From: Proteus vulgaris
GTDB lineage: Bacteria; Pseudomonadota; Gammaproteobacteria; Enterobacterales; Enterobacteriaceae
Direction of reading: 5' to 3'
Assembly (NCBI RefSeq): GCF_016239305.1
Contig: NZ_JAEHOQ010000001.1
Coordinates: forward strand, 186,001 to 250,000
Length of the DNA stretch: 64,000 nucleotides
This document shows, in pieces, positions 52,993 through 64,000 of the stretch. The position numbers and the translations under genes are program-made. Numbering within the stretch: the first letter of the stretch is position 1; the number at the start of each line of letters is the position of its first letter. Below the pieces are notes generated by a model. It did not search any database. It was not told the origin of the DNA and was given only the letters and a program-made list of their open reading frames with translations.

Positions 52993-54975
52993 ATGTTCGG
53001 AAAATTAACTCTTGATGCAGTCCCGTTACATGAACCTATTATCGTAGTAACTTTACTCGGTATCGTTCTGGGCGGACTTGCTGTTGTTGGCGCACTAACT
53101 TATTTTCGTAAATGGAAGTGGTTATGGAGCGAATGGTTAACCAGTGTTGACCATAAAAAAATTGGTATTATGTATATCATCGTTGCAATGGTCATGATGT
53201 TCCGTGGTTTTGCCGATGCCATTATGATGAGAAGCCAACAAGCGCTAGCTTCAGCAGGTGAAGCGGGCTTCTTACCTCCTCATCACTATGATCAGATTTT
53301 TACCGCACACGGTGTTATCATGATTTTCTTCATGGCAACCCCTTTCGTTGTGGGTCTGATGAACCTCGTTGTGCCTTTACAAATTGGCGCTCGTGATGTG
53401 GCCTTCCCTTTCCTAAACTCACTAAGCTTCTGGTTCTTTGTCGTTGGTGTGGTACTTATCAACCTTTCTTTAGGTATTGGTGAATTTGCACAAACAGGTT
53501 GGTTAGCATATCCGCCACTTTCAGGCTTAGAGTATAACCCTGGGGTCGGGGTCGATTACTGGATATGGAGTTTACAGATATCGGGTATTGGTACACTTCT
53601 AACAGGGGTTAACTTCTTCGCGACTATCTTGCGTATGCGTGCGCCAGGTATGAGCATGATGAAAATGCCTGTATTCTCTTGGGCCGCTTTATGTACTAAC
53701 GTCCTGATTATCGCAGCATTCCCAATTTTAACCGTTACGATTACATTGTTAACATTAGACCGTTATCTTGGTACGCACTTCTTTACCAATGATATGGGCG
53801 GTAACATGATGATGTACATCAATCTCGTATGGGCTTGGGGTCATCCAGAAGTTTATATTCTTGTTCTGCCTGTATTTGGTGTGTTCTCTGAAGTCACGGC
53901 AACGTTCTCTAAAAAACGGTTATTTGGTTACACCTCATTAGTCGGTGCAACTGTTGTTATTACCGTATTGTCATTTATCGTTTGGTTACACCACTTCTTT
54001 ACTATGGGCTCAGGGGCTAACGTAAACGCCTTCTTTGGTATCGCCACCATGATCATCGCCATACCGACAGGGGTTAAGATCTTTAACTGGCTGTTTACGA
54101 TGTATCAAGGCCGTATCGAGTACAAAAGCCCAATGCTATGGACTATCGGTTTCTTAATTACCTTCTCTGTAGGAGGGATGACCGGGGTTCTGTTGGCAGT
54201 TCCGGGTGCTAACTTTGTTTTACATAACAGCTTATTCTTAATTGCTCACTTCCATAACGTTATCATCGGTGGTGTGGTATTCGGCTGTTTCGCAGGTATG
54301 ACTTACTGGTTCCCTAAAGCATTTGGTTTCACATTGAATGAAAAATGGGGTATTCGTGCATTCTGGTTCTGGTTTATCGGCTTCTTTATGGCCTTTATGC
54401 CACTGTATATTCTTGGCTTTATGGGCATGACTCGTCGTTTAAGCCAAAATATCAATCCAGAATTTAACCCAATGTTGCTAGTTGCAGCAGGGGGAGCAGC
54501 ACTGATTGCTATCGGTATCGCTTGCCAAGTTATTCAAATTTACGTGAGTATTCGTGACCGTGATCAAAACCGTGATTTAACGGGCGATCCATGGGGTGGA
54601 CGTACTCTTGAGTGGTCAATTTCTTCACCAGCACCATTCTACAACTTCGCTGTTGAACCAAATGTCCAAACTCGTGATGAATGGTGGGATCAGAAAGAAA
54701 AAGGTACCGCTTATCAGCGTCCAACCAAATACGAACCAATCCATATGCCTAAAAATACGGGTGCAGGTGTGATTATTTCGGCATTCAGTTTAGTCCTTGG
54801 TTTTGCCATGATCTGGCATATCTGGTGGTTAGCTATCGTTGGTTTCGCTGGCATGATTGTCACTTGGATCGTGAAAAGCTTTGATACAGATGTGGATTAC
54901 TATGTCCAAGTACCTGAAATTGAAGCTCTCGAGAATAAGCATTATGAAGAACTGAAAAAAGCAGGTGTGAAATAA
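52993..54975 (+). CDS. cyoB: cytochrome bo3 ubiquinol oxidase subunit I
   Basis: A 660-residue heme-copper oxidase subunit I. Ligand motifs are intact: IFTAHGV (low-spin heme), [11 protein letters not shown] (CuB His and cross-linked Tyr), VWLHHFF (CuB), and [10 protein letters not shown] (hemes). It reduces oxygen and pumps protons. ATG 52993 (MFGKLTLD) begins 4 bases after the cyoA stop; the longer ORF from 52960 overlaps cyoA. It shares one base with cyoC. Confidence 0.97.
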   Translation: MFGKLTLDAVPLHEPIIVVTLLGIVLGGLAVVGALTYFRKWKWLWSEWLTSVDHKKIGIMYIIVAMVMMFRGFADAIMMRSQQALASAGEAGFLPPHHYDQIFTAHGVIMIFFMATPFVVGLMNLVVPLQIGARDVAFPFLNSLSFWFFVVGVVLINLSLGIGEFAQTGWLAYPPLSGLEYNPGVGVDYWIWSLQISGIGTLLTGVNFFATILRMRAPGMSMMKMPVFSWAALCTNVLIIAAFPILTVTITLLTLDRYLGTHFFTNDMGGNMMMYINLVWAWGHPEVYILVLPVFGVFSEVTATFSKKRLFGYTSLVGATVVITVLSFIVWLHHFFTMGSGANVNAFFGIATMIIAIPTGVKIFNWLFTMYQGRIEYKSPMLWTIGFLITFSVGGMTGVLLAVPGANFVLHNSLFLIAHFHNVIIGGVVFGCFAGMTYWFPKAFGFTLNEKWGIRAFWFWFIGFFMAFMPLYILGFMGMTRRLSQNINPEFNPMLLVAAGGAALIAIGIACQVIQIYVSIRDRDQNRDLTGDPWGGRTLEWSISSPAPFYNFAVEPNVQTRDEWWDQKEKGTAYQRPTKYEPIHMPKNTGAGVIISAFSLVLGFAMIWHIWWLAIVGFAGMIVTWIVKSFDTDVDYYVQVPEIEALENKHYEELKKAGVK

Positions 54976-55586
54976 TGTCTACTCAAACTGTAAATAACAC
55001 AAACGCCCATGAGCATCATGGGCACCACGATGCAGGAGCGACGAAAGTTTTCGGCTTCTGGATCTACCTAATGAGCGACCTTATCCTGTTTGCCAGCTTA
55101 TTCGCCACTTATGCGGTGCTTGTTAACGGGATTGCTGATGGCCCTTCTGGTAAAGAAATTTTTAGCTTACCTTTTGTTTTAGTTGAAACCTTCTTACTAC
55201 TATTTAGTAGTATCACTTTTGGTTTCGCTATGCTGAGCATGAATAAAGGCAGTGTTAGCCAAGTTAATCTATGGTTATTTGTCACTTTCTTATTCGGCTT
55301 AGGGTTCGTCATCATGGAAGTTTACGAATTCCATGAATTGATTGCAGAAGGTTATGGCCCAGATCGCAGTGCATTCTTATCTGCATTCTTTGCATTAGTT
55401 TCAACGCATGGTCTTCACGTAACAGCAGGTTTGATTTGGATTGTGATCTTAATGATCCAAGTATCACGTCGTGGTTTAACAGAAGTTAACCGTACTCGTT
55501 TAAGCTGTTTAAGTCTGTTCTGGCACTTCCTTGACGTTGTCTGGATTTGTGTGTTCACCGTAGTTTATCTGATGGGAGCGATGTAA
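54975..55586 (+). CDS. cyoC: cytochrome bo3 ubiquinol oxidase subunit III
   Basis: A 203-residue subunit III with five membrane helices after a His-rich N-terminus (HEHHGHHD). The heme-copper oxidase III signatures [14 protein letters not shown] and [11 protein letters not shown] are present. It starts on TAATG overlapping cyoB and ends on TAATG overlapping cyoD, so translation is coupled along the operon. Confidence 0.97.
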   Translation: MSTQTVNNTNAHEHHGHHDAGATKVFGFWIYLMSDLILFASLFATYAVLVNGIADGPSGKEIFSLPFVLVETFLLLFSSITFGFAMLSMNKGSVSQVNLWLFVTFLFGLGFVIMEVYEFHELIAEGYGPDRSAFLSAFFALVSTHGLHVTAGLIWIVILMIQVSRRGLTEVNRTRLSCLSLFWHFLDVVWICVFTVVYLMGAM

Positions 55587-55918
55587 TGAGTCATCCAAAT
55601 ACTTCTCCTTCAGGCGCAAGCCATGGCAGCATGAAGTCTTACCTGATTGGCTTTATTCTGTCTGTTATCCTCACCGTTATTCCATTTTGGATGGTAATGG
55701 AAGGAACCGCGACACCAGCAACTATTCTATGGACCGTTGTCGGTATGGCAGTTGTGCAGATTATTGTTCATTTAGTCTGCTTCTTACATATGAATACGTC
55801 ATCAGAAGAGCGCTGGAACGTCGTTGCATTCCTGTTCACACTGCTTATTATCGGCATTGTTGTCGTAGGCTCGTTGTGGATTATGTACAACCTGAACATC
55901 AATATGATGATGGATTAA
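55586..55918 (+). CDS. cyoD: cytochrome bo3 ubiquinol oxidase subunit IV
   Basis: A 110-residue subunit IV with three membrane helices (E. coli CyoD 109 aa). ATG 55586 ([10 protein letters not shown]) shares one base with the cyoC stop. It assists CuB site assembly. The [10 protein letters not shown] and [11 protein letters not shown] segments are typical. Confidence 0.95.
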   Translation: MSHPNTSPSGASHGSMKSYLIGFILSVILTVIPFWMVMEGTATPATILWTVVGMAVVQIIVHLVCFLHMNTSSEERWNVVAFLFTLLIIGIVVVGSLWIMYNLNINMMMD

Positions 55919-55929
55919 GAGTTGTCGCT

Positions 55930-56814
55930 ATGATTAAGCAATACCTACAAGTCACCAAACCAGGAATTATTTTCGGAAATTTAATTTCTGTAATAGGTGG
56001 TTTTCTTCTCGCCTCCAAAGGTGAGATTGACTACCCCCTATTTGTCGCGACTCTACTTGGGGTGTCTCTGGTCGTTGCTTCTGGTTGTGTTTTTAACAAC
56101 TATATTGACCGTGATATTGACCGTATCATGGAAAGAACGAAGAATCGCCCATTAGTTAAAGGATTAATTGACCCTCGAATTAGCCTGATTTATGCCTCAG
56201 TATTAGGTATCGCAGGTGTTGTGCTGCTCTATGTAGCAGCCAACCCGCTTGCTATGCTTATCGCTGTATTTGGTTTTATTATTTATGTTGGGGTTTATAG
56301 CCTCTATATGAAACGTAAATCTGTTTATGGCACGCTGATTGGAAGTTTATCTGGCTCTGCTCCCCCTGTTATCGGTTATTGTGCCGTTAGCGGTGAATTT
56401 GATGCAGGTGCGGCAATCCTATTACTTATCTTTAGTTTGTGGCAGATGCCTCACTCTTATGCCATTGCAATTTTCCGTTTTAAAGACTACCAAGCAGCTA
56501 ATATTCCTGTATTACCGGTTATTAAAGGGATCTCAGTCGCTAAACGCCATATCATTCTTTATATTCTGGCATTTATGATCGCAACCTTAATGCTGACATT
56601 AGTTGGATATGCGGGCTATAAATATCTAATAGTCGCTTCTGCCGTCAGTATTTGGTGGTTGGGCATGGCTTTATCCGGTTATAAAGCAACCAATGATAAA
56701 GTATGGGCACGAAAATTATTTATTTTCTCTATTGTGGCAATCACTTCATTAAGTGTAATGATGTCGGTTGATCCAACAAGCTCAACAGAAACTGTCTTTG
56801 CTTATTTAAGATAA
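55930..56814 (+). CDS. cyoE: protoheme IX farnesyltransferase (heme O synthase)
   Basis: A 294-residue UbiA-superfamily membrane enzyme that adds the farnesyl group of heme O, needed by CyoB. The prenyl-diphosphate motif [15 protein letters not shown] and the second DxxD-like loop in YMKRKS/LPVIKG surroundings are seen. Start ATG 55930 (MIKQYLQ) follows AAGAG; a longer out-of-operon extension overlaps cyoD and is not supported. Confidence 0.96.
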   Translation: MIKQYLQVTKPGIIFGNLISVIGGFLLASKGEIDYPLFVATLLGVSLVVASGCVFNNYIDRDIDRIMERTKNRPLVKGLIDPRISLIYASVLGIAGVVLLYVAANPLAMLIAVFGFIIYVGVYSLYMKRKSVYGTLIGSLSGSAPPVIGYCAVSGEFDAGAAILLLIFSLWQMPHSYAIAIFRFKDYQAANIPVLPVIKGISVAKRHIILYILAFMIATLMLTLVGYAGYKYLIVASAVSIWWLGMALSGYKATNDKVWARKLFIFSIVAITSLSVMMSVDPTSSTETVFAYLR

Positions 56815-56836
56815 TGTATTTATTAAAGTAACCGAA

Positions 56837-56868
56837 AGACCAGTCAGCCTTCTGACTGGTCTTTTTTT
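56837..56868 (+). terminator. cyoABCDE terminator
   Basis: AGACCAGTCAG, loop CCTT, CTGACTGGTCT, then seven T; 23 bases after the cyoE stop. Confidence 0.93.
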
Positions 56869-56987
56869 ATCCTGTTTTGCGACTAAAGAATATATCAGTA
56901 CAGTTTTGACTTTTTTGCATCCCATTTATTGATTAACCTCGTTATAAAATGCCATTACAATGGGGTATCAGTAATACGAGGTAATCC

Positions 56988-58358
56988 ATGAATGATAATA
57001 AAATGACCCCATTAGAGCGCAAAGCAACATGGGGACTAGGTACTGTTTTTTCTCTTCGCATGCTTGGCATGTTTATGGTACTCCCTGTTTTGACCACTTA
57101 TGGGCTTCAACTACAACATGCAACAGAATCTCTCATTGGATTAGCCATCGGTATTTATGGATTAACACAAGCGGTATTCCAAATTCCTTTTGGTATTTTC
57201 TCTGATAAATTGGGTCGAAAACCTATGATTGTTTTCGGTCTAATTATTTTTATTGCCGGAAGCCTTATTGCAGCTCTTAGTGACAATATTTACGGCATTA
57301 TTATTGGTCGAGCGCTACAAGGTGCTGGAGCTATATCAGCCGCAGTTATGGCTTTACTCTCCGATTTAACTCGGGAACAAAATAGAACAAAAGCGATGGC
57401 CTTTATTGGTATCAGCTTTGGGATAACTTTTGCTTTAGCCCTCGTTTTAGGGCCTGTCTTAACACATATTTTTGGTTTACATGGGCTCTTTTGGGGAATA
57501 GCCCTACTCGCCTTTGGTGGAATTATTATTACGCTTTTTACCGTTCCCAATAGTGAACATCATATTCTTAATCGAGAATCTGGTTTTGTCCGTGGCAATG
57601 TAAAAAAGGTCTTATTTGATGCACAGCTTCTTAAGCTGAATACTGGTATTTTTTCACTACATACTTTATTAATGGCGGCATTTGTTGCACTTCCTCTAGT
57701 TATGAGTAGCGCGGGCTTAGCAAAAGAAAAGCATTGGATTGTTTATCTTACCACTATGCTTGTCGCCTTTATTAGCGTATTACCCTTTATTATCTACGCA
57801 GAAAAAAAACGTAAAATGAAACAGATTTTCTTATTCTGTATCTTTTTACTAATTATCGCTCAAGTTATTTTAATGAGCTCAGGCTCTAGTTTATGGCTAA
57901 TTATTGCTGGCATTCAGGTCTTTTTTATTGGCTTTAATATTATGGAAGCATTACTACCTTCATTAATTAGTAAAGAAGCACCCGCTGGCTATAAAGGTAC
58001 GGCAATGGGTATTTATTCCACCAGCCAATTTTTAGGTGTGGCATTGGGTGGTATTTTAGGTGGATGGCTTTATCAGCATTATGATGCACAAATCGTATTT
58101 TTAGGCTGTTTAGTGATTGGCATTATTTGGTTTTTGATTAGTTTAACCTTACGTCAGCCCGCTTATGTTAGTAGTTTACGTATTGAATTACCGCCTAATT
58201 TATCTTTAGGTCAGCAACAAAAACTACAACAAATATTTAAACAACAACCCGGTGTTAATGAGGTTGTGATTATTACTGATGAGCAAAGTGCTTATATCAA
58301 AGTGGACACAAAACAAACGTCGAGAGCAACATTAGAATCTTTAATCCCTTCAGTTTAA
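56988..58358 (+). CDS. yajR: MFS transporter YajR with C-terminal YAM domain
   Basis: A 456-residue 12-helix major-facilitator protein (E. coli YajR 454 aa). Motif A is visible in GIFSDKLGRKP (about 73-83). After the last helix, about 65 residues form the ferredoxin-like YAM domain characteristic of YajR (SLRIELPPNLSL...GVNEVVIIT). A proton-coupled efflux role is likely; the physiological substrate is unknown. It is convergent with yajQ. Confidence 0.93.
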   Translation: MNDNKMTPLERKATWGLGTVFSLRMLGMFMVLPVLTTYGLQLQHATESLIGLAIGIYGLTQAVFQIPFGIFSDKLGRKPMIVFGLIIFIAGSLIAALSDNIYGIIIGRALQGAGAISAAVMALLSDLTREQNRTKAMAFIGISFGITFALALVLGPVLTHIFGLHGLFWGIALLAFGGIIITLFTVPNSEHHILNRESGFVRGNVKKVLFDAQLLKLNTGIFSLHTLLMAAFVALPLVMSSAGLAKEKHWIVYLTTMLVAFISVLPFIIYAEKKRKMKQIFLFCIFLLIIAQVILMSSGSSLWLIIAGIQVFFIGFNIMEALLPSLISKEAPAGYKGTAMGIYSTSQFLGVALGGILGGWLYQHYDAQIVFLGCLVIGIIWFLISLTLRQPAYVSSLRIELPPNLSLGQQQKLQQIFKQQPGVNEVVIITDEQSAYIKVDTKQTSRATLESLIPSV

Positions 58359-58385
58359 CTCACAATCAGTTTGTAGAATGAAAAC

Positions 58386-58416
58386 AAAAATGCGCTGTTT
58401 ATTCAGCGCACTTTTT
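58386..58416. terminator. bidirectional terminator between yajR and yajQ
   Basis: TGCGCTG / CAGCGCA, 6-base loop, with T or A runs on each side serving both convergent genes. Confidence 0.85.
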
Positions 58417-58436
58417 ATGACTAAATGAATAAACTG

Positions 58437-58928
58437 TTAGTCACGGAAGTTATTAAATTGAAATGGCTGTCCTAGCTCACCTTCTCGGACTAATTTCATC
58501 ACCGCTTGTAAGTCATCACGGGATTTGCCTGTAACACGAACTTGTTCGCCTTGAATTTGAGCCTGTACTTTTAATTTACTGTCTTTAATTAGCTTAACAA
58601 TTTTCTTCGCTAATGCAGTATCAATCCCTTGTTTTAAAGTTGCTTCTACGCTGTACATTTTTCCGCTGTGAGTCATTTCTTCAGGGATATTTAATACTGC
58701 ACCATCAATCCCTCTTTTTGCCATTTTCTCACGCAGAATATCTAATAATTGCTGAACCTGAAATTCAGATACGCTGGTCGTTTTCACTGACTCTGCTTTT
58801 TCGTTTAATTCAAAACTGGCTTCGACATTACGAAAATCCCAACGAGTAGTCAGTTCACGTTGTGCGTTTTCCACCGCATTACGCACTTCATGTAAGTCAA
58901 CTTCAGATACGATATCAAAAGATGGCAT
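58437..58928 (-). CDS. yajQ: YajQ family nucleotide-binding protein
   Basis: A 163-residue YajQ (UPF0234), the family length. It starts [20 protein letters not shown] at ATG 58928; the ORF extends upstream without homology. YajQ proteins bind tRNA/nucleotides, and in Xanthomonas bind cyclic di-GMP; the role in enterobacteria is not settled. It is convergent with yajR as in E. coli. Confidence 0.95.
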   Translation of the reverse strand: MPSFDIVSEVDLHEVRNAVENAQRELTTRWDFRNVEASFELNEKAESVKTTSVSEFQVQQLLDILREKMAKRGIDGAVLNIPEEMTHSGKMYSVEATLKQGIDTALAKKIVKLIKDSKLKVQAQIQGEQVRVTGKSRDDLQAVMKLVREGELGQPFQFNNFRD

Positions 58929-59157
58929 TCTTTCTTCCTCAATAAATAAATACAACTCAAATAATAGCTTCTTTTAGGGTTGCAAAAAAGCATTGCACAT
59001 TCAATAACGACTTTATCACTCAAATTCATGATGATAGTAAAGAGCAAACATACTTTAAACAGAGAAGCACAATCAATGTTATAATTTCAGAAAGATAGTC
59101 TAGTGACAGCGCAAGTCACCGCCTTACTCTATTACGATTTTCAAAAGAAGAGGCACA

Positions 59158-60078
59158 ATGAAAATTACCGTTTTAGGATGTGGTTCAATAGGTAAACTTT
59201 GGGTCGCCGCATTAACACTTCAAGCTCACGAAGTACAAGGCTGGCTAAGAGTGCCCCAACCTTTTTTAGATGTAAGTGTCGATAATATTAATGGTGAGCC
59301 TTTTTATCAGCGTATTATCACGAATCAGCTTGAATGGTTAAAACAAAGCGATTTACTTATTGTTTGCTTAAAATCGTGGCAAGTCTCAGATGCTGTAAAT
59401 GCACTTCTACCTTATTTATCTGCACAATGTCCTATTTTATTAATTCATAATGGTATGGGAACTGTTGATGAACTAACAGCAACACAACACTCTATAACTA
59501 GGCCAATTTTGCAAGGCATTATTACTCATGGCGCTTATCAACAAGGCCAAGACGTTATTCATACAGCCACAGGTATAACACATATTGGCCCATTAAATAG
59601 TGTTGCTCAGCAATACAGTCATTTAGCAGAAATACTACATCATGCATTACCCGATGTTGCTTGGCACAATGATATCCATACCATTAGTTGGCTAAAATTA
59701 GCCGTAAACTGTGTTATTAATCCATTAACTGTTTATTATCAGTGTCGCAATGGGGATTTATTACGCTATCCTGAGCACATTCACAAAATTTGTGATGAAG
59801 TTTATCAAGTGATGGAGCGTGAAGGTGTTGTCCCTACTTCTAAAACACATCTACATGGCTACATTATTGATACCATAGAACAAACAGCAAATAATTATTC
59901 ATCTATGTATCAAGATGTGAAATATCAACGCCATACAGAGATCGACTATATTACTGGTTATTTATTACGTCGGGCGTCAGCGCAAGGCCTTGTCTTGCCG
60001 GGAAATAATCATCTTTTTCAATTTATCAAACAACAGGAAGGTAATTATGACCATATCAGCGATCATCTGCCTAGCTAA
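59158..60078 (+). CDS. panE: 2-dehydropantoate 2-reductase
   Basis: A 306-residue NADPH-dependent ketopantoate reductase for pantothenate and CoA synthesis. The Rossmann motif GCGSIGKLW is at residues 7-15, and the catalytic lysine region with [21 protein letters not shown] is present. AAGAGG precedes the start. It overlaps yajL by 32 bases, so the two are coexpressed as in E. coli. Confidence 0.95.
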   Translation: MKITVLGCGSIGKLWVAALTLQAHEVQGWLRVPQPFLDVSVDNINGEPFYQRIITNQLEWLKQSDLLIVCLKSWQVSDAVNALLPYLSAQCPILLIHNGMGTVDELTATQHSITRPILQGIITHGAYQQGQDVIHTATGITHIGPLNSVAQQYSHLAEILHHALPDVAWHNDIHTISWLKLAVNCVINPLTVYYQCRNGDLLRYPEHIHKICDEVYQVMEREGVVPTSKTHLHGYIIDTIEQTANNYSSMYQDVKYQRHTEIDYITGYLLRRASAQGLVLPGNNHLFQFIKQQEGNYDHISDHLPS

Positions 60079-60664
60079 TGGAAGTGAAGAAACCGAAGTC
60101 GTAACCACGGTAGACTTATTAGTAAGGGCCGGTATTCATGTTGTGCTCGCCAGCGCAGAAGATGATGTTGATGATCTTGTAATCACTTGTTCTCGTGGTA
60201 TTAAACTTATCGCTGATGCGCCTTTAGTTCGTGTTGTTGATCATCACTATGACGTTATTATTCTCCCCGGTGGATTGCAAGGCACTGAAACATTAAGAGA
60301 TAGCCCTTTAGTGGTTGAAAAAGTACGTCGCATGCACAGTGAAAATAAACTTGTGGCGGCGATTTGTGCTGCTCCTGCAATAATTCTTGAAACTCATAAT
60401 ATTTTCCCTATTGGGAATATGACAGGCTTCCCTGCATTAAAAGATAAAATATCACCTAAAAAATGGGTAGATTATCGTGTCTATTATGATGAAAGAGTTA
60501 ATTTAATTACTAGCCAAGCGCCCGCAACATCTATCGATTTTGCACTAAAAATTATCGAACGCTTAAAAGGCAAAGAAGCCGCGGCTGATGTCGCCAAACA
60601 ACTAGTATTGCCACCGGGGATTTATAATTACCAAGATGAGTTTACTGGGTTCGGGGATAGATAA
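60047..60664 (+). CDS. yajL: protein/nucleotide deglycase-chaperone YajL (DJ-1 family)
   Basis: A 205-residue DJ-1/ThiJ-family protein (E. coli YajL 196 aa). The reactive cysteine is in [11 protein letters not shown] (Cys106 region), and the conserved glutamate is in [12 protein letters not shown] 60047 (MTISAII) lies within the panE 3' end and has AAGGT upstream; the longer ORF from 59990 is not supported. It protects proteins from oxidative or glyoxal damage in E. coli; an exact reaction is debated. Confidence 0.92.
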   Translation: MTISAIICLANGSEETEVVTTVDLLVRAGIHVVLASAEDDVDDLVITCSRGIKLIADAPLVRVVDHHYDVIILPGGLQGTETLRDSPLVVEKVRRMHSENKLVAAICAAPAIILETHNIFPIGNMTGFPALKDKISPKKWVDYRVYYDERVNLITSQAPATSIDFALKIIERLKGKEAAADVAKQLVLPPGIYNYQDEFTGFGDR

Positions 60665-60669
60665 ATAGA

Positions 60670-60707
60670 TAGAACCGCAATGATATAATATCGTTGAAGC
60701 GGTTCTA
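60670..60707. terminator. hairpin between yajL and thiI
   Basis: TAGAACCGC / GCGGTTCTA enclosing a second weaker AATGAT/ATCGTT stem, followed by GTTTTAT. It lies between convergent genes. Confidence 0.75.
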
Positions 60708-60735
60708 GTTTTATCAAAAATATAAGCGTTATATA

Positions 60736-62187
60736 CTATTTCTTACGATACACTTTAACGTTCTCAAAACCTTGTTCACGTAAATACAATGCTTGTAAAC
60801 GGCTCATCATTCCGCGATCACAATACAGTAAATAGGTTTTTGCTTTATCTAAATCACCAAACTGCGTACTGAGTTTATAGAAAGGTAATTCTTTAACATC
60901 AATACCATCCATTTTTAATGGCGATGTTTCTTGCTCTTCTGGTGAGCGAATATCCAGAATAACATCGTTAGCGCCAAATTCAGATACCATCTCTACTTCT
61001 GTAACTTGTTGTACAGTTTCTTCTGCAATACGGCGAATATCCATATTCTTGGCATTTTCAACAACGCTATCAAGAATAGAAAAATCAAACTTCTCTTCTT
61101 CCGCTTCAATTTTCGCTTTAACGGCTTTCACTGTTGGGCTTTTTGAAATTACCCCACAAAATTCTGGCATCGTACGAGCAAAATCTTCTGTACCAATTTG
61201 ACGAGCGATATTAATAATATTTTCTTTATCATGTGTGATAAGAGGGCGCAGAATTAAGGTATCTGTCGCATTATCAATTAAACGCAAATTAGTTAAGGTT
61301 TGGCTAGAAACTTGGCCTAATGCTTCACCCGTTACAATCGCTTGAACACCATAACGTTCTGCGACTCTTGATGCTGCACGTACCATCATACGTTTTAGCA
61401 CAACGCCCATTTGGCCATCATCAACCTTTTCTAAGATTTCTGCGACAACAGGCTCAAAGTCAACCGCAACGAAATGCACTTTATGAGAACGACCAAAACG
61501 ATTCCATAAATAATGGGCGACTTGTTTAACACCAATTTCGTGCGCAGAGCCACCTAAGTTAAAGAAACAATAGTGAACTCGGCTACCACGACGCATTAGC
61601 ATATAGCTTGATACACCTGAGTCATAGCCACCAGAAATCAGCGATAAAACATCTTCTTGTGTGCCAATTGGAAAACCACCAATACCTTCATAGCGCGCAT
61701 TGACTAAAATAAGCTTGTCGTCTTCAATTTCTAAATTAATGGTGACATCTGGACGTGTTAACTTCACTTTTGCGCTTTCAACGTGTTGGTTAAAACCACC
61801 ACCCACGTAACGCTCAACCTCATTGGAAGTAAAACTGTGTTTACCACGACGTTTGGCTCGAACACAGAATGTTTTGTTTTCAACTAAATGCTTAAATGCT
61901 GCAAAAGTTTGCTCAAAAATATTATGTAAGTCGGTATAAGGATGCTCTTCTACTTGTAAAAAGTGATGAATACCAGGAATACGTGTTAATGCATCACATA
62001 CTGCTTCACTTTTACTTTCATCTTTACTCACAACCACAATGTTATCCCAATTACGGACAACAGTGATCTCATCGCCGATTGCATTTAATACATTACGGAT
62101 ATTGCTAGTGAGGATTTTGATAAAACGTATACGAACAGATTGGCTTTTGATCGTAATTTCGGGGAATAATTTAATAATAAACTTCAT
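60736..62187 (-). CDS. thiI: tRNA 4-thiouridine synthase / thiamine sulfurtransferase ThiI
   Basis: A 483-residue ThiI (E. coli 482 aa): N-terminal THUMP domain, PP-loop [13 protein letters not shown] (about 183-195), and a C-terminal rhodanese domain whose active cysteine lies in [12 protein letters not shown]. It makes s4U8 in tRNA and, through the rhodanese domain, supplies sulfur for the thiazole of thiamine. ATG 62187 ([10 protein letters not shown]) matches E. coli; the ORF begins two residues earlier. Confidence 0.97.
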   Translation of the reverse strand: MKFIIKLFPEITIKSQSVRIRFIKILTSNIRNVLNAIGDEITVVRNWDNIVVVSKDESKSEAVCDALTRIPGIHHFLQVEEHPYTDLHNIFEQTFAAFKHLVENKTFCVRAKRRGKHSFTSNEVERYVGGGFNQHVESAKVKLTRPDVTINLEIEDDKLILVNARYEGIGGFPIGTQEDVLSLISGGYDSGVSSYMLMRRGSRVHYCFFNLGGSAHEIGVKQVAHYLWNRFGRSHKVHFVAVDFEPVVAEILEKVDDGQMGVVLKRMMVRAASRVAERYGVQAIVTGEALGQVSSQTLTNLRLIDNATDTLILRPLITHDKENIINIARQIGTEDFARTMPEFCGVISKSPTVKAVKAKIEAEEEKFDFSILDSVVENAKNMDIRRIAEETVQQVTEVEMVSEFGANDVILDIRSPEEQETSPLKMDGIDVKELPFYKLSTQFGDLDKAKTYLLYCDRGMMSRLQALYLREQGFENVKVYRKK

Positions 62188-62388
62188 AGTCAATGGTCAT
62201 AGGTTATTAAGTAGAAACATAAACTACAGTGATGTAAATTGACTGGAGTTTATAAAAGTCACAAAGTATATCACCAATATTTAGGGCTCACCCGCAAAAA
62301 TCATCGACTGAATAAGAAATTTTCATCTTACTTGTAGTAAGATGATCGCTATTATTCAGCGCTAACATGCTTTATTATCAAAAATATT

Positions 62389-62652
62389 ATGGCTAAGAAA
62401 ACGACATCAATTAACGAAGACATCGCAAAAACACCAAGTTTCGAAGCATCCATGCAAGAACTTGAACAAATCGTAAACCGCTTAGAATCCGGTGAACTCC
62501 CTTTAGAAGAAGCGCTTAATGAGTTTGAACATGGCGTTCGTCTAGCCCGTGTTGGACAAAAAACATTACAAGATGCTGAACAGCGTGTTCGTATTCTTCT
62601 AAAAGAAGACGATAATGCAACTCCTGATGATTTTATCCAAGAGGCAGAATAA
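62389..62652 (+). CDS. xseB: exodeoxyribonuclease VII small subunit
   Basis: An 87-residue XseB with the conserved [20 protein letters not shown] block (about 18-37) and a helical remainder. It assembles in several copies with XseA to degrade single-stranded DNA. First gene of xseB-ispA-dxs. The 200-base region before it contains a perfect 8-bp hairpin (62324-62344). Confidence 0.95.
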   Translation: MAKKTTSINEDIAKTPSFEASMQELEQIVNRLESGELPLEEALNEFEHGVRLARVGQKTLQDAEQRVRILLKEDDNATPDDFIQEAE

Positions 62653-63576
62653 TTGAGTAACGCAACTTCAAATACGGATGCGTTCCGTCATAAATTAGAT
62701 TCCGCCCACCAGCGTGTCGATGATGCGTTAAACCAAGCGCTATCAGCTTTACCATTTACCGACATGCCTCTAGGTAAAGCCATGCATTATGGCGCTCTTT
62801 TAGGTGGCAAGCGCTTACGTCCTTTCCTTGTTTATGCTGTTGGCGAAATGTTTAAAGTCCCAGCACTAAACCTTGATGCTCCGGCAGCTGCAGTGGAATG
62901 TATTCACGCTTATTCCCTTATTCATGACGATTTACCTGCGATGGATGATGATGATCTACGCCGAGGTAAACCAACGTGTCATATCGAATTCGGTGAAGCC
63001 AACGCTATTTTAGCGGGTGATGCACTACAAACTCTGGCTTTTGAGATCTTAGCAAAAAAACCAATGCCCGATGTCTCAATGGCTGATCGCGTTGCAATGA
63101 TTGCTGAATTAGCCACAGCGAGTGGTCTTTCAGGTATGTGTGGTGGTCAAGCTCTTGATCTTGAAGCCGAAGATAAATCAATTGATCTTGCATCCCTTGA
63201 AAAAATCCATTTACACAAAACAGGCGCATTAATTCGTGCAGCTGTTCGTTTAGGTGCATATAGTGCAGGTTCTAAAGGTCATGATGTATTACCTGCATTA
63301 GACAAATATGCTCACTCTATTGGCCTTGCATTCCAAGTGCAAGATGACATTTTAGATGTCATCGGAAGCACTGAAGAAACTGGAAAACGGCAAGGTAGCG
63401 ACCAAGAGTCAGGAAAAAGTACATACCCAGCTCTCTTGGGTTTAGAACAAGCTCAAAAGAAAGCACAGGAATTGTATAACGAAGCACTGGATGCCTTAGC
63501 GTTTCTTGAGCAATACGAGTACGATACAACCACGCTTAAACAATTAGCGAGTTTTATCGTCGATCGGAAAAACTAA
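62653..63576 (+). CDS. ispA: farnesyl diphosphate synthase (geranyltranstransferase)
   Basis: A 307-residue short-chain prenyl synthase (E. coli IspA 299 aa) making farnesyl diphosphate from IPP and DMAPP. The two aspartate-rich motifs are seen: DDLPAMDDDD and DDILD. Translation appears to start at TTG 62653, directly after the xseB TAA, with GAGG inside xseB as a ribosome binding site; no nearby ATG gives a better start. Coupled to xseB and followed by dxs. Confidence 0.95.
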   Translation: MSNATSNTDAFRHKLDSAHQRVDDALNQALSALPFTDMPLGKAMHYGALLGGKRLRPFLVYAVGEMFKVPALNLDAPAAAVECIHAYSLIHDDLPAMDDDDLRRGKPTCHIEFGEANAILAGDALQTLAFEILAKKPMPDVSMADRVAMIAELATASGLSGMCGGQALDLEAEDKSIDLASLEKIHLHKTGALIRAAVRLGAYSAGSKGHDVLPALDKYAHSIGLAFQVQDDILDVIGSTEETGKRQGSDQESGKSTYPALLGLEQAQKKAQELYNEALDALAFLEQYEYDTTTLKQLASFIVDRKN

Positions 63577-63642
63577 TAAAAAATAAAGAGAGCAGCTTAC
63601 CTGTTCTTTCCCTATTACAAGTGATTAATTAATAGGCATCAC

Positions 63643-64000
63643 ATGAGCATTGATATCGAAAAATATCCCACATTGGCGTTGGTTGAAACACCTGAAGATT
63701 TACGCCTATTACCAAAAGAGAGTTTACCTAAACTCTGTGATGAGCTAAGGCTATTTCTTCTTAACAGTGTCAGCCGCTCAAGTGGTCACTTCGCCTCAGG
63801 TTTAGGTGCTATTGAGTTAACGGTTGCTCTTCATTATGTTTATAAAACCCCCTTTGATAATCTCGTTTGGGATGTAGGTCATCAGGCATATCCCCATAAG
63901 ATCTTAACGGGTCGCCGTGACCGTATTGATACTATTCGCCAAAAAAATGGGTTACATCCCTTCCCTTGGCGTGAAGAGAGCGAATACGACAAACTTTGTG
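63643..64000 (+). CDS. dxs: 1-deoxy-D-xylulose-5-phosphate synthase (N-terminal part)
   Basis: The first 119 codons of dxs, cut by the window end. The start ATG 63643 ([20 protein letters not shown]) and the thiamine-diphosphate-enzyme segments [20 protein letters not shown] and [17 protein letters not shown] are diagnostic. Dxs makes DXP from pyruvate and glyceraldehyde 3-phosphate, feeding isoprenoids (including IspA), thiamine and pyridoxal. Cotranscribed with xseB and ispA. Confidence 0.96.
   Translation, partial: MSIDIEKYPTLALVETPEDLRLLPKESLPKLCDELRLFLLNSVSRSSGHFASGLGAIELTVALHYVYKTPFDNLVWDVGHQAYPHKILTGRRDRIDTIRQKNGLHPFPWREESEYDKLC

Overview
The window is a chromosomal segment from a low-GC, AT-rich enterobacterium, most likely Proteus or a close Morganellaceae relative. 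That placement rests on the low GC of coding and intergenic DNA, on proteins close to E. coli orthologues but clearly diverged, and on gene order. From recR (about 12 kb) to the right end the order follows the E. coli K-12 apt-acr-lon-cyo-thiI region, with a few genes missing and two added. No prophage, insertion sequence, CRISPR array or tRNA was recognised. The only RNA gene found is ffs (4.5S RNA).

Layout. 1-2.3 kb: the end of a DcuC-type C4-dicarboxylate transporter and an L-cysteine desulfidase gene (cyuA). 2.5-5.9 kb, minus strand: the pyruvate-uptake operon btsT-yjiX-yjiA. Its upstream region carries three BtsR-like direct repeats and a CRP-like site. 6.2-11.7 kb, minus strand: a four-gene operon encoding a VWA protein, a PP2C phosphatase, an atypical protein kinase with a zinc-ribbon-like motif and a membrane anchor, and an 836-residue membrane protein with two TonB-C-like domains. 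This is the least explained part of the window and the best candidate for an undescribed system. 11.9-15.7 kb: recR, ybaB, dnaX, apt. dnaX keeps a phased A AAA AAG slippery site. 15.8-25.6 kb: priC-rsmS, mscK, a ychN-like gene, and acrR divergent from acrAB around an AcrR operator.

26.2-34.4 kb: tomB-hha, ffs, tesB, glnK-amtB (sigma-54 promoter and NtrC site), the mdlA-mdlB ABC exporter pair and the cysteine-responsive regulator decR. 34.6-46.4 kb: queC, fadM, ybaV, ppiD, hupB, lon, clpX, clpP, tig, bolA, which is a protein-quality-control cluster. 46.8-58.4 kb: yajG-ampG, then dbpA and an OmpK-like porin inserted before cyoABCDE (cytochrome bo3 oxidase and heme O synthase), then the MFS transporter yajR. 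58.4-64 kb: yajQ, panE-yajL, thiI, and xseB-ispA-dxs (dxs cut by the window end).

Functional themes: respiration and carbon uptake (cyo, btsT, dcuC), nitrogen sensing (glnK-amtB), cysteine detoxification (cyuA with decR), proteostasis (lon, clpXP, tig, ppiD), envelope efflux and osmoprotection (acrAB, mscK), and isoprenoid/thiamine precursor synthesis (ispA, dxs, thiI). Calls come from reading the protein sequences and recalling families. No database search was run.
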